Of a stretch of DNA of 64,000 nt, positions 49,680-60,182 are shown piece after piece. Location of the stretch: NCBI GenBank assembly GCA_951329385.1, contig OX589616.1, forward strand, positions 3,596,001 through 3,660,000, in the 5' to 3' direction. A model generated the notes under the pieces. It saw nothing but the letters and a program-made list of their open reading frames with translations, was not told the origin of the DNA and did no database searches. Position 1 is the first letter of the stretch. Each line of letters starts with the position of its first letter. Origin of the DNA: Polia nebulosa. Taxonomy: Eukaryota; Arthropoda; Insecta; Lepidoptera; Noctuidae. The translations under genes and the position numbers were made by a program.

Positions 49680-50040
49680 CGGGAGTGCCACTCTTTATAC
49701 AGAAGTGAAAACTTGAACATAAATGCTCAACGCGCCTAAAGAAGTTTTCACTTTAATCCGCTACGCGTCGTGTCGTTTTTTTTTTTTTTTGTGGGTTGGG
49801 AAATCGTCCAATGACATCTCCCGCTCTAGGGTGGAGTGGGAGGGCGTGTCAGACTCTTACAGACTAAAACCCACGCCTGTGCCTTGCCTTCCCTGAGTGC
49901 CCAGGGGCGAGGTAACTCTGTTTCGAATTTATCCTCAACCCCTGGGCAGGCAGCGGTTTCGTTGGCGCGCGAGGTCAATAGTTTTTTCCCATCTCAAAAA
50001 TGTCCGACGCGCCTAAAGAAGTTATCTCTTCAATAAAATT
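49680..50040 (-). repeat. REP-N copies around a LINE-1
   Basis: At 49685-49775: ccgggagtgccactctttat and ctcaacgcgcctaaagaagt. Again at 49975-50040: cccatctcaaaaatgtccga and cgcgcctaaagaagttatct. LINE-1 separates them. Confidence 0.5.
49778..49968 (-). mobile_element. LINE-1 short copy
   Basis: A T run at 49778-49790, then catctcccgctctagggtgg, agactcttacagactaaaac and aatttatcctcaacccctgg. It stops before the hairpin. Confidence 0.75.
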
Positions 50041-50273
50041 GGAATATTTTCGACTACTTTCACGCTAGAAAAATCTAGCCATGAGGCAAATGAATGCGTC
50101 CATTACCAAGGAGCATTTTTCAAGGCAATCTATTTCTGCAGTGGTGCAAAACATTTTTCGATCAATGTCGTAACATAATGAAACTGCTACCGAGTGCTAC
50201 CTAACTACCTAAGGGTCAGTTCACACTGAGATGCGATACGACTGCTTAAGATAGCTATACAATGGTGTCGATT

Positions 50274-50571
50274 CTCTTGTTCAATAACTAAACTAAAATA
50301 AGAGAATCGCTATCTTTTACTAAAAAGCAGCGCGAGAAAAGGACGGCTATAGCTATGAACTAAGTTAGAGATGTCAAACTAGTTTACGCCTTGCGTTTCA
50401 CCGTGTTTTAAGTCGACATGTTTTTACGTGTCGTCTTAATTTGTATGGAAATGTTGGTTCAACTAAATTTGACAGCTCTAATTTACGTCCGTCTCTTTCT
50501 TGTTTTATTAGAGAGAAAAAGATAGCAATAGCCTAAGTTAAGTTTAGTTTGTTCAAAGCAGAATCGGCACC
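50274..50571 (-). mobile_element. MITE-1 copy 4, reversed
   Basis: Ends ggtgtcgattctcttg and cagaatcggcacc, with aat on both sides. The body is the reverse of copy 1. Confidence 0.8.
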
Positions 50572-50582
50572 AATGTAAAACT

Positions 50583-50768
50583 AACTAGCTTCAGCACGCG
50601 GCTTCGCTTGCGTGGAATTAGTACTTCCACCGTTATAAATTATAGCCTATGTGCTAATCCAGACTATAATCTATCTCTGTGCCAAATTACACCCTGATCC
50701 ATTCAGCCGTTCTTGCGTGATTGAGTAACAAACGTCCATCCGTCCATCCAAACTGTCGCATTTATAAT
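50583..50768 (+). repeat. REP-1 copy
   Basis: It reads aactagcttcagcacgcggc, agactataatctatctctgt and ccattcagccgttcttgcgt, then tttataatattac. Confidence 0.75.
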
Positions 50769-51255
50769 ATTACTAGCTGCGCCCCGTGGTTTCAACCGCG
50801 TAGACCGGGATATTATTAGTTTTTTTGGCGGTGGGAGATCACCCAATGATTTCTCCCACTCTGGGTGGAGCTCCAGGGCGTGTCAGACTTCTACTCCTAA
50901 AAATCCACCCCTGTTCCTTCAGTTGCTTGAGTGCCCAGGGGCGCGGTAACTCTGTTTCGAATTTATCCGTGACACCTGGGCAGGCAACGGCCATTTCGGG
51001 CCCCGTCAGGTGTTGCTGAGACTGAAATCTCTTGTTCGTCGCGCGTGGAACACGCGCCGTCGTCTCTCGGGCCTGGTGCTGATCGTACGGCGAGCTACCC
51101 ACTACTCGCCGTCCATAGCCTATGTGTTAATCCAAGGTATAAGCTATCTACATACCAAATTTCATCCAATAATAACATCAGTCCAGCCGTTTGAGCGTGA
51201 AGAAGCAACAAACATACAAACACACTCACAAACTTTCGTCTTTATAATATTACTG
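50769..51255 (+). repeat. REP-1 copy split by LINE-1
   Basis: It reads tagctgcgccccgtggtttc and cgcgtagaccgggatatt. It resumes at 51115 with atagcctatgtgttaatcca and ends ctttataatattactg. Confidence 0.75.
50819..51114 (-). mobile_element. LINE-1 5'-truncated copy in REP-1
   Basis: It starts with a T run and tggcggtgggagatcaccca. It ends within the distal hairpin arm (actcgccgtcc). Since REP-1 is recognisable on both sides, the boundaries are well defined. Confidence 0.8.
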
Positions 51256-51264
51256 TGATAGTGT

Positions 51265-51340
51265 GATACATGGAATCGCGTTTGACCACTATCTCAGCTG
51301 ATGGTAAGCGATCATGTGGTCGACGATGCACGCTTGCCAG
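51265..51340 (-). mobile_element. LINE-3 3' end fragment
   Basis: It reads cgcgtttgaccactatctca, gctgatggtaagcgatcatg and gtggtcgacgatgcacgctt. Confidence 0.65.
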
Positions 51341-51567
51341 TCGCGTCTCCGTGTGGGCTGACCCTAATGTCGAGACCACGTAATTGTCCGAAGTGAGTCA
51401 ATTCCGTGACTCGGTACCATTGCCACAATGCAGCTGACTCATCCAATTGCACCTTTGTTTGTGATCGAGGCTCGATGCAGTCAAACTGGTTTTGATAATG
51501 CAAATGAATTAAGTTTTTTACGTTAACGTCTTTTTCATCAAGAATTGGTTTGATAAACTGCTGTATA

Positions 51568-52005
51568 ACAAAAAACTGGACAAGCGCGTGTCGGATTTCG
51601 CACATTAAGGGTTCCGTACCATATATTGGTATTTGTTAGTAAAGTATACGTAATCCTACTATCCTACTAACATTATAAATGTGAAAGTTTGTGAGTGTGT
51701 ATGTTTGTTCCTTCTTCTCGCTCAAACGGCTGAACCGATTTGAATTAAATTTGGTATGTAGATAGCTTATAGCCTAAATTAACATATAGGCTACCTTTTG
51801 TTTCGGTCTTGGCGGGTAAAACCGCGGGGCGCAGCTAGTAATTAATAATAAACATTATCACCAAATTTCAAGTTCCTAAGTCAATGGGAAGTTAAAAGAT
51901 TCTTCGTAACAAAATTTTGTGACAAGACGACGGACGGACAGACAGACGGACACGTGAGTGACAACAATAGGGCTCCGTTTGGGCCCTTCGGGTGCGGAAA
52001 CCTAA
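51568..52005 (+). mobile_element. SINE-1b split by REP-1
   Basis: The head is ctggacaagcgcgtgtcgga with agggttccgtacc. It resumes at 51842 with taataataaacattatcacc and ends gggtgcggaaacctaa. Confidence 0.75.
51657..51841 (-). repeat. REP-1 nested in SINE-1b
   Basis: It reads cctactaacattataaatgt, cgctcaaacggctgaaccga and accgcggggcgcagctagta. Confidence 0.8.
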
Positions 52006-52249
52006 TAAACGAAGGCATAATACAAATAAGAGGAAAGCTGCATATTTAGATTTCGAGATACCTGTTCCTAAGTTGCAACTCTTCCGAAAGAATTGTATCT
52101 CTCCCACCCCTAATTTATAATGCTTCGCCAAGTTTTTTTTCTCTTGATCTAACATCAAAATATAGGCATGTGGTGACAAATAATTATGTTACAATGTATT
52201 GTTTTATTTAATAATAAGGTAAAAATAGTATTTAGGTAAGTATATAATA

Positions 52250-52330
52250 AAACTAGACGTGCCCGCGGTTTCACCCGCGGTTATGGTTACTATGTCGTAG
52301 CGTGATTATATATAAAGTTACCTTCCTCAA
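52250..52330 (+). repeat. REP-1 head fragment
   Basis: It reads aaactagacgtgcccgcggt and ttcacccgcggttatgg. Confidence 0.5.
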
Positions 52331-52532
52331 TAAATAAATAGGCTATACAGTGCAAAATGGTACCTACCTCGCTCTCCACATCCCTCATAATCGCCCGCCT
52401 TGCACATCATGAATGTGCGCGTGGTACTTGATTAATACTATGATATCTCATAAGATATTCGTTGAAATCAAATCAATCAAAAGTGTTTTGTATCCAAAGC
52501 AAAAGTGTCAAAAACGGCCGTTTTTGGTATTT

Positions 52533-53215
52533 TTAACCGACTTCGAAAAAGGAGGAGGTTATCAATTCGGATGTTTGTATTTTTTTTTTTTTTTTGGAAC
52601 GAAGTTCCTTATCGCGCGTTGTGAAAGGGGGCTAGACGGAAAAAATTCTTACGAAAAGTTGTCACAACACTTTTTGCTATACTTAGTAAAAAAAAAAAAA
52701 AATTATTACAATTACTTCACTAATTAATCGAAAGGAACTTCGTTCCATCCGGGTGTCCCTTGACACCTCTCAAGTTTTTTTTTATGTATGTTCGGGCATA
52801 ACTCCGTCATATATTGACGGATTTGCAAAATTATTTTTTTGTTCGAAAGGGGTTTATTCCGAAATGGTCCCATTTAAATTTCAAAAAGATCTGATAATGG
52901 GTTTCGGAGACAGACAACGGAACTCTTCAAAAATTGACAGCAAATCAACCGCGATTAATGCTATCGTATGTCTATGAATTGTTAACACAGTTTAATGGGG
53001 AACCACAACTAAAAAGTGGAAAATAAAAAACTTTTTTACAAAAAAAAATAGAACCGACTTCCAAAAAAAGTGCAAAATAACTTTAATTTCGGAAGTCGGT
53101 GTCAAAAAACGAAGACACAAAACAGGAACACCGACTTCCGAAATTAAAGTTATTTTGCACTTTTTTTGGAAGTCGGTTCTATTTTTTTTGTAAAAAAGTT
53201 GTTTACTTAGTAACT
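52533..53215 (+). mobile_element. HP-1, long copy with nested REP-M
   Basis: It starts ttaaccgacttcgaaaaagg, is interrupted at about 52595-52778 and continues gtatgttcgggcataactcc. It ends with a hairpin with arms at about 53029-53102 and 53127-53200. Confidence 0.8.
52595..52778 (+). repeat. REP-M insertion in HP-1
   Basis: It starts ggaacgaagttccttatcgc and ends aaggaacttcgttccatccg, then ggtgtcccttgacacctctc. The ggaac-aagttcc motif is self-complementary at both ends. Other HP-1 copies lack it. Confidence 0.6.
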
Positions 53216-53363
53216 TTGGATACGAAACACTTTTAGTCCTGTTTTAACAACGTAAACATACTTTATTCTATTTGTAACAAACGCAACATAGGATTCTTTA
53301 ATCTTCATTTTCTATGTTAAGATACGATATTTTATTCAATGAGGGCGCCACTTATAGGGAGGT

Positions 53364-53470
53364 AGGTTCTTAAGTCAAGAGTGAATAGGTTACTTCTAGG
53401 CAAGCGTGCTCTATCTTCGACCACATCATCGCTTACCATCAGGTGCGATAGTGGTCAAACGCATGCCTAT
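53364..53470 (+). mobile_element. LINE-3 3' end
   Basis: It reads aagtcaagagtgaataggtt, acttctaggcaagcgtgctc and gcttaccatcaggtgcgata. Confidence 0.75.
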
Positions 53471-53992
53471 CAAAAGTAAAAAAATAATGACCTTGGTAGA
53501 ATTATCGAAATCGGTTTTGCTTGCCTTCAAATAGAACCAGTAGATGGAACCTAGGACTTTAAGCATTCACGCTTGCGACCATTAATCCAACGAGGCGGTT
53601 AAATTTATTGTTTCTTTTTCTCAAATGGTTCATACCACTCACAAAGACTTTTAAAATGCATCACACTGCAATAAAACTTCATTGGTACAGTTTTATCGAC
53701 AACGGTCGATTTGAAACGTAATTAAACGCTCTGTGTGATTCAACTGTGACTCAGGACTTATAAAGCCAGCTTCCTCTGAGATGAGACATCGTAGAAATCT
53801 TTTAGGTTTAATAATAATTGTGCGGTTGTAGGATATTTCCGGTTTTATGGCGAGTTATGTAGGTCTTACAGTGCAGGTGTACCTTAGGCGTCCTTTACAA
53901 GCTCATGCAAGAGTCACTCAAAATCAAAGTCATAACCAATGATCAGAGTAGGTAGAGCGAGCCATTTTTGGTACTCGCGATACGTTGTCATA
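53471..53992. other. No recognised gene
   Basis: Unique-looking; a short attatcgaaatcggttttgc resembles REP-1 only weakly. Confidence 0.3.
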
Positions 53993-54052
53993 ATATGGAC
54001 ACTCCCGGAATCCCGGGATTCGAAATACATTTAAACTAATTATTTATTAAGT

Positions 54053-54339
54053 GAGCAGTGGTGGCCCAGTGGTAACAGCTGCGACTTACAAGCTATAGGT
54101 CGTGAGTTCAAACCCGGGCAGGCGCTTTGTGTAAATTATTTCATCACCACTGCTCTCATAACAGTGAAGGAAAACATCATGAGGAAACCGGTATTTCCTA
54201 GGACCAAAAATTCGAAGACATGTGACATCTACCAACCCGCATTAGGCGCGCGTGGTGGATTACGGCCCACACCCTCTCACAGAGAGGAGGCCTGTGCCTC
54301 AGCAGTGGGGACTGGAAGAAAAGGCTGATGATGATGATG
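54053..54339 (+). mobile_element. SINE-3, full length, 11-bp TSD
   Basis: It is flanked by atttattaagt (54042-54052, 54340-54350). The tRNA-like head is tggcccagtggtaacagctg with gtgagttcaaacccg. It ends ctgatgatgatgatg. A second good copy is at 47097-47386. Confidence 0.9.
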
Positions 54340-54574
54340 ATTTATTAAGTTAGAAATTACTTTGTAAAAAGCTATTCACGTCTTTAAGGAATTTTAAACG
54401 AACACATATCCCTCCACCCCTCCGACGGATAAGTATAAGACGGACACGTTTCAGGTTAATGAAATTAAAAATTTCATACTTTAAATACCTATAATTTTTT
54501 TTAAATTTTCCGTAACAATTTTGTATAGACAAGTATCAACAGCCGTTAAAACTTTTTTATCATTGTTATTATTT

Positions 54575-54976
54575 CTTTTTTGGGACAAGCCTGCCACACT
54601 ATTCCCAAACCACTGTAACTTCTGTAAGCCAGAATCAAGAGTGGCGACCACCAGAAAAAACGCCGAGGCTATGAAGCTCGACGAGTCCCAGAGACACGAT
54701 TAAACTGTCTTGGGTCCCGCAACGAAATTAATAAGAAAAGACAGCAGAGGAGTAAGAAAAACATTATTTCCACTTCCCTCCTAATCCAGCGGGACGCAGA
54801 ACAAAGCTAGGCCGTTAGGCACAAAGGGGGTATTTACAACTGGGGTAAGCACAGTTAGCAAGCACCACCGGTTAAAAACACTAATGTTAATGGGTCCTAA
54901 AATTGTGAGCTGTTACACTTGATTCCAATAATAGGTATGGCAAAAATGCTTGAACGCACGGAAATTCGTTCTAGTC
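54575..54976 (-). mobile_element. LINE-4 3' end
   Basis: The T-rich start, gggacaagcctgccacacta, actgtcttgggtcccgcaac and gattccaataataggtatgg match 60183-60630. Truncated at gttctag. Confidence 0.75.
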
Positions 54977-55035
54977 GTATCCTTGTGAATAAAAAATCTA
55001 TTTATTTTTTCGAATCCCGGGGAATGTCCATATTT

Positions 55036-55393
55036 ACATCAACGTTTGCAGTCATTGAACGAAAATAGCTCTACCTACTCCAATCACTGGTCATCATGAC
55101 TGCTGGTTGCATGATGCAAAAATCAAAGTATCGAGAGATTCTCATGCGACCACCAGTCACCACATGGTATTAGATGATAAGTTAACCGTCCGTCACAAAC
55201 TTGACTGTGGTTAAACTGACAGCAAAACCTACCGTGTAACGGACGCCTTATGTAGACTTGTTGGTATGTTCCAAGAACTTCAAAGGTATTCTAATTCCAC
55301 CCTAATAAAGCACTTCGGTATGCGGTAGACCGAAACTTGTGTGACCACTTCAATTTCAAATGCTGGTTTGTGGTTTATAGGTAGATTGCTTCA
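55036..55393. other. No recognised gene
   Basis: Apparently unique host or decayed sequence. Confidence 0.3.
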
Positions 55394-55406
55394 AAGCTAT
55401 TTCGAC

Positions 55407-55997
55407 TTTTTTTTGGGTGGGTGAGAAATCATCCAATGAGTTCTCCCGCTCTGGGTGGAGCGGGAGGGCGTGTCAGACTCTTACTGACTAAAACCCACCC
55501 CTGTTCCTTCCCTGCCTGAGTGCCCAGGGGTGCGGTAACTCATTTTCAGAATTTATCCGCTACCCCTAGGCATGCAGGCACCGGCCACCATGGGCTCCGT
55601 CAGTGGTGGCTGACACTCATCTCTTGTTCGGTGCGCGTGGAACACTACGCGCCGTCGACTCACGGGCCTGGTGCTGATCGGACGGCGAGCTACCCACTGC
55701 TCGCCGTCCGAAGGCCCGGGTCTACGGTGGCCGAAGATCGTCTCGCGACGTACTACGTCCAGTACCTCTCCTGCGGTGGTAGCGGCCGGGGCCGTGAGGG
55801 GCACTCCGTTGAGCTTCTCTCACGCGTCCCGCCTCCGCCTTCGCAAGCATCACTGCTTCGCAGAAGGCGGAGACTGCTTCCCATTCCCTCTCGCTCCGTA
55901 CCATGGCGTGAACCAGGACCGGGCGCGAGAGGTCGCCGCCACCTATCGCATCCACAAGGACACGGCGGTGCTCCGCCCAAGCGAGGCAGACCTCCAC
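55407..55997 (-). mobile_element. LINE-1, longest copy (591 bp), 13-bp TSD
   Basis: It is flanked by aagctatttcgac (55394-55406 and 55998-56010). The minus strand first encodes an ORF C-terminus (to 55722): LAWAEHRRVLVDAIGGGDLS, RPVLVHAMVRSEREWEAVSA, FCEAVMLAKAEAGRVREAQR and a basic tail. Then come a 3' UTR of about 315 bp with the hairpin and a poly-A. This C-terminus resembles R1-group LINE proteins of Lepidoptera; no RT or zinc knuckle is included. Confidence 0.85.
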
Positions 55998-56064
55998 AAG
56001 CTATTTCGACGGCGGCTCGTCGATAGCTATACAGCTGGCTTACACCAAAGTAATACTCATAATT

Positions 56065-56361
56065 TCATCTGAAAGATGTCCACAGCTGGACATAGGCCTC
56101 CCCCAAGTGTCGCCACTACGACTGGTCCTGTGCGTCTCGCATCCATTGGCTATCCGCGACCCTCAGCAGGTTATCGGTCCACATTATGGGAGACCTTGCA
56201 ACGCTGGGTCTTCTGGTACGCGGCTCCAGAACTTTTCAATAATACTCGACCGATCTGAATCTGGTGACCAAGGGCATTGGGGAAAACATCATGCCCATCA
56301 TCAGCGAAATCAATAGTGTTTACGCATTTACCAGACAGTTCAGGAAAAACAGCTATCTGAC
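56065..56361 (-). pseudogene. LINE-5c debris, reversed
   Basis: The segment gatgtccacagctggacata, ggcctcccccaagtgtcgcc and gtcctgtgcgtctcgcatcc is the reverse of 40255-40365. The rest is diverged. Confidence 0.5.
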
Positions 56362-56378
56362 AGGACACCCAAAAAGAT

Positions 56379-56741
56379 CATCATCTGCCTAGCCTATTCC
56401 CAACTATCTTGGGGTCGGATTCCAGTCTAACCGGATGCAGCTAAATACCAGTATTTTACACGGAGCGACTGCATATCTGACCTCCACAACCCAGTTATTG
56501 GGTATTACGATACCCCTTGGTAAAACTGGTTTTCAGACTTTCGGGCTTCTGACGACCCGTAACGACTGTCAAAGATCCACGATTGACAGCCGGGACCAAC
56601 GGCTTAACGTGCTTTCCGAGGCACGGAGGAGTCTCTGTATGTAAAGATGGTAACACATCCGTGGACCAAACCCGGCATGCGTAGCTTAACCTGATGGATC
56701 GATCCGTGCGGCTGTTATTACTTTAGCCACGAGCTCCTCCG
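56379..56741 (-). mobile_element. SINE-2, full length, reversed, 17-bp TSD
   Basis: It is flanked by aggacacccaaaaagat (56362-56378) and aggacacacaaaaagat (56742-56758), one mismatch. In sense it starts ggaggagctcgtggctaaag and ends aatagg-ctaggcagatgatg. About 363 bp. Confidence 0.88.
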
Positions 56742-56954
56742 AGGACACACAAAAAGATATAGGTATTTAATTTTTTGTTCCGAATGTCATTACTAACTTC
56801 GGAAACCTAAACCGTGCAAAAACTGACCGCTCCATCAAGCGTGGCGGTTACAGTAATATGACCGTTCATTCAGAGCCAGGAACAAGTTCACTGTCCAATG
56901 TACCTACATACCTGTCTCAATTAACGACGTTTGTATAAAAAAAAATATTAAAAA

Positions 56955-57105
56955 ACCGGCCAAGTGCGAGTCGGACTCGCGCACGAACGGTTCCGTACCA
57001 TTATACATAAAAACGGCAAAAAAAATCACGTTTGTTGTATGGGAGGCCCCTTAAATATTTATTTTATTCTGTTTTTAGTATTTGTTGTTATAGTGGCATC
57101 ATATT
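56955..57105 (+). mobile_element. SINE-1a 5' half
   Basis: The head is ccggccaagtgcgagtcgga with ctcgcgcacgaacggttccg. It breaks off after agtatttgttgttatagtgg. Confidence 0.8.
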
Positions 57106-57316
57106 TGAGGGTAGGAACCCGCGAATGTGATCTCTCTTTATCATGCACATGTTTGGTGGGAGAAAACTAAACGTTAAGCTCTCTTTACGCTGAACTCTAA
57201 GCTAAACGCTAAGCTCGCCTTTATACATGAGTGTACTCGTAACTACTGTGTAGGTACTATGTAAAATAGGGTAGTTTCCTGGGTATAAAAATAATATTTC
57301 TATTTACCCCGTAAGT

Positions 57317-57452
57317 TAGACCTCTTAGGCTCCGAAACTCACCGGTGAGATTGACAAAAAAAAAATGTTAAAAAAAAAAAATCGGCTGGCAACCCGGGTT
57401 GTCGTCGGGCTTCTATTGACAACCCGGGTTTTTCCGCGGGGCCTAAGAGGTT
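57317..57452 (+). mobile_element. MITE-9
   Basis: TIRs cctcttaggctccg/cggggcctaagagg of about 16 bp close a 136-bp unit. Inside are two ggcaacccgggttgtc-like palindromes, the motif also seen at 19512. Confidence 0.6.
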
Positions 57453-57464
57453 AATCAAAAATAT

Positions 57465-57953
57465 TGGACACGTAGGTATTTTATGACTTACCAAACCAAA
57501 AAAAAATTACAACGACAAAACGCATCACAGTATTCACAGTTCAGGAGTGAGGGCTTGCTACGTCATTAAACAGTACAAAGTGTATCGAGGTGTAAAGTCA
57601 CGCGAAATTTCAATCAACTGCATCGTCCTCATTTTTAGGGTTCCGTACCCAAAGGGTAAAACGGGACCCTATTACTAAGATTCCGCTGTCCATCACCAGG
57701 CTGTATCTCATGAACCGTGATAGTTAGACAGTTGAAATTTTCACAGATGATGTATTTCTGTTGCCGCTGCAACAACAAATACTAAAAAACAGAATAAAAT
57801 AAATATTTAAGGGGGCTCCCATACAAAAAAAAAATATTTTTTTTGCAGTTTTTATAGATAAAATGGTACGGAACCCCTCGTGCGCGAGTCCGACTCGCAA
57901 TTGGCCGGTTTTTGGTTTACGTAACAAAAGAAAAATACATGTCCAATATTTTA
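57465..57953 (+). repeat. REP-X copy 2 (TIR element) with SINE-1a
   Basis: Ends aaatattggacacgta and catgtccaatattt are inverted. The body aacgcatcacagtattcaca and gtcacgcgaaatttcaatca matches 8605-8756 reversed. SINE-1a occupies 57638-57915. Confidence 0.55.
57638..57915 (-). mobile_element. SINE-1a, full length, reversed
   Basis: It starts agggttccgtacccaaaggg and cccta-ttactaagattccg. Body: cagatgatgtatttctgttg. It ends cgagtccgactcgcaattgg and ccgg. Confidence 0.85.
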
Positions 57954-58382
57954 TGGCTAATTGACGGACTTATTAATTTTTTTTTTAAACTAGCCTATTG
58001 TGGGATACAATGAAGTATTATGTCGGGGCCAAACTGCTACCATAAGGAATGTGGAATAAGTAATAACCGTCCATCCGCAGATACATAAGAATCAAAAGCC
58101 TCTGTTCTGTTACACAGATACTTATTATTACTGGCCCATAATAATGTAACGACAATATTACCTCGCGGATCAATCGCGCGCAACCGGTACATGGATGAGG
58201 TGAGTCACAGGCTCACAGCTTCCAGTCATTCTACATGAAATAGCGGTGACTCAGGACGTGATAACAAGCGGCGAGTCTAAGTTAATTACTTAATTACACG
58301 TGCCAGATGTTATTAGACTTCTTTTAGACTAATTTGGTAAGAGCGAATTTTGTGGGATCAAAAGTTTTTAATAGCCTAATTT
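57954..58382. other. No recognised gene
   Basis: Nothing repeated; a T run at 57977. Confidence 0.3.
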
Positions 58383-58575
58383 TTAGGGTTCCGTACCTAA
58401 AGGGTAACCAACGGGACCCTATTACTAAGACTTCACTATCCGTCTGTCTGTCAGCGGGCTGTATCTCATGATCCGTATAGGTAGACAGTTGAAATTTTTA
58501 GTGAATGTGTATTTCTGTTGCCGCTATAACAACAAATGATAAAAAAATTAAAGGGAACTCCCATGCCACGGACAC
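58383..58575 (-). mobile_element. SINE-1a 3' part, reversed
   Basis: It reads agggttccgtacctaaaggg, gtctgtctgtcagcgggctg and tatttctgttgccgctataa, and stops short of the head. Confidence 0.75.
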
Positions 58576-58591
58576 ACTCATGGAACAAAGA

Positions 58592-58857
58592 CTAAAAAAC
58601 CGGCCAAGTGCGAATCGGACTCGCGCACGAATGGTTCCGTACCATTATCTATAAAAACGGCAAAAAAATCACATTTGTTGTATGGGAGCCCCCTTAAATA
58701 TTTATTTTATTCTGTTTTTTAGTATTTGTTGATATAGCGACAACACAAATACATCATCTGTGAAAATTTCAACTGACGGGCAGACAGACAGACGGAAGGA
58801 CAGCGGAGTCTTAGAATAGGGTCCCGTTTTACCCTTTGGGTACGGAACCCTTAAAAT
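58592..58857 (+). mobile_element. SINE-1a, near full length
   Basis: The head is accggccaagtgcgaatcgg. Body: caacacaaatacatcatctg. Tail: gggtcccgttttaccctttg and gggtacggaacccttaaaa. It lies tail to tail with the reversed copy at 58383-58575. Confidence 0.85.
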
Positions 58858-59172
58858 TACATTAGGAAGGAATATTAAAAGTAGGAAGAAGACTAAGCTG
58901 ATCTTTTTCTAAATCTCTAGGTGCCATACTGAACTTGACTTGTTCTTTTTTACTTGTACATCACTGTTTAGTCTCAAGTGTGAGTTGTGAGGTATGTTTA
59001 CGTTGAACCTGCCCCACTGCCACGGTCAGCATGTGTCTGGGAAGTAACACCTTTACAGGATGTTTGTTATAGCGCTAATAACTTCGTCTCGCTATTTCTA
59101 AATACATACGGCCTTATTTATAGAAAAGTAACCATGTTGATTAGGTTAAACGCAGGTTCATAATTTTTTTAT
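58858..59172. other. No recognised gene
   Basis: No shared block or coding frame seen. Confidence 0.3.
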
Positions 59173-59435
59173 TTAAAGATTTTAAATTATACCAAAAATT
59201 TTGGGACGAGCTTGTCCCAAATTTTTTGGTATAATTTAAATTTTCTGATAGTTGATTCTGGCTTTCAGGAGATGCAGTGGTTGCGTTCTTTTCACACTAT
59301 ACAAGCCCGTCCCAAATTTTTTGGTATAATTTAAAATATTCTGATAGACGCCAAAGTTGATTCTGGTTTTCAGAAGATGCAGTGGTTGGGTTCTTTTCAC
59401 ACTATGCAAGCTCGTCCCAAAATTTTTGGTAAATA
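59173..59435 (+). repeat. LINE-4 terminal segment, palindrome plus two tandem copies
   Basis: A palindrome (about 59180-59207 against 59214-59240; tttaaattatacc arms) precedes two copies of a segment starting gttgattctgg (59251, 59356; offset 105). They resemble the last 60 bases of LINE-4 in sense (cagtggttgggt, caagcccgtcccaaa). Each copy ends ccaaattttttggtataa. Confidence 0.65.
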
Positions 59436-59564
59436 CTGGCCCTGGTCAAGTGTCAACTCCACGCACATATTTAGAAGTTCACTAGCGACTTGCGTCGGAT
59501 ACAAATTATACACTTACAATAACTCTGTCTAATGGTGTACACTGCACGAGTTCAGTAGTTTTAC

Positions 59565-59640
59565 AAATACCAAAATATTGATTTCCCTCATGCTACAGAA
59601 CCCTAAATGTCCGACACGCACTTGGCTGTTTTTTTTTTTT
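59565..59640 (-). mobile_element. SINE-1b head fragment, reversed
   Basis: It reads acagaaccctaaatgtccga and cacgcacttggctg. Confidence 0.5.
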
Positions 59641-60168
59641 TAGTTTGCCGTCTAAGGGACTATGTTTTATAATACATAGTGATACAACAGTTCCCAGTTA
59701 AAAAATTACTTTAACAGAGCCTTAATTTCATGTTGCCACTGAGTTGATTGTACGACAATATGATAAGTTGTTAGAGGTAAATCCGAGCGAAATGTTTGTT
59801 ATTCTTTGTGACAATGGTGCCATTCTTCGTTCGGGAAAGCCAAAACATTGCAACGTTTCCCTGCAGTCTCGACATTAATAGCGAAACTTACGTTAGCTAT
59901 TGTAGGACCCCAAGGCACCAGTACGGCCTACAGGGATCCTGGGACGTTCTTCGAAGTCCCGGGGGATGTCACGTAGCGTGGCGACTCGCTTGCTTACTGC
60001 GAGAGTACGGTGTGTAACGAGTAAAAGATGAGGGTCTGGGCACTTCTGGGTTTATTCCTGATTAAAATAATTACATGTGTGCCCACTTGCAAGGGCCAAA
60101 ACTCTTTTCTGACCTAAAAGAAAATTCACACCTACTCTTCTAAAATAATCCATCGACTCTCCAACATT
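59641..60168. other. No recognised gene
   Basis: A 73-codon frame ending at 60017 has balanced codons in its second half but no recognised family. Confidence 0.3.
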
Positions 60169-60182
60169 CTTAACTGCCAGCT

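Larger units (their letters stand above)
53993..55035 (+). mobile_element. MITE-12 candidate with SINE-3 and LINE-4 inside
   Basis: The left end atatggacactcccggaatc, then ccgggattcgaa, is mirrored by ttcgaatcccggggaatgtc and catat at 55010-55034. Subtracting the two insertions leaves about 350 bp of AT-rich DNA. No TSD was identified. Confidence 0.45.

Noticed and set aside
55520..56072. Long plus-strand frames (168 and 133 codons) over 55520-56072
   Set aside because: They are antisense to the LINE-1 ORF end and 3' UTR, in GC-rich sequence. The minus-strand reading has the conserved peptide.
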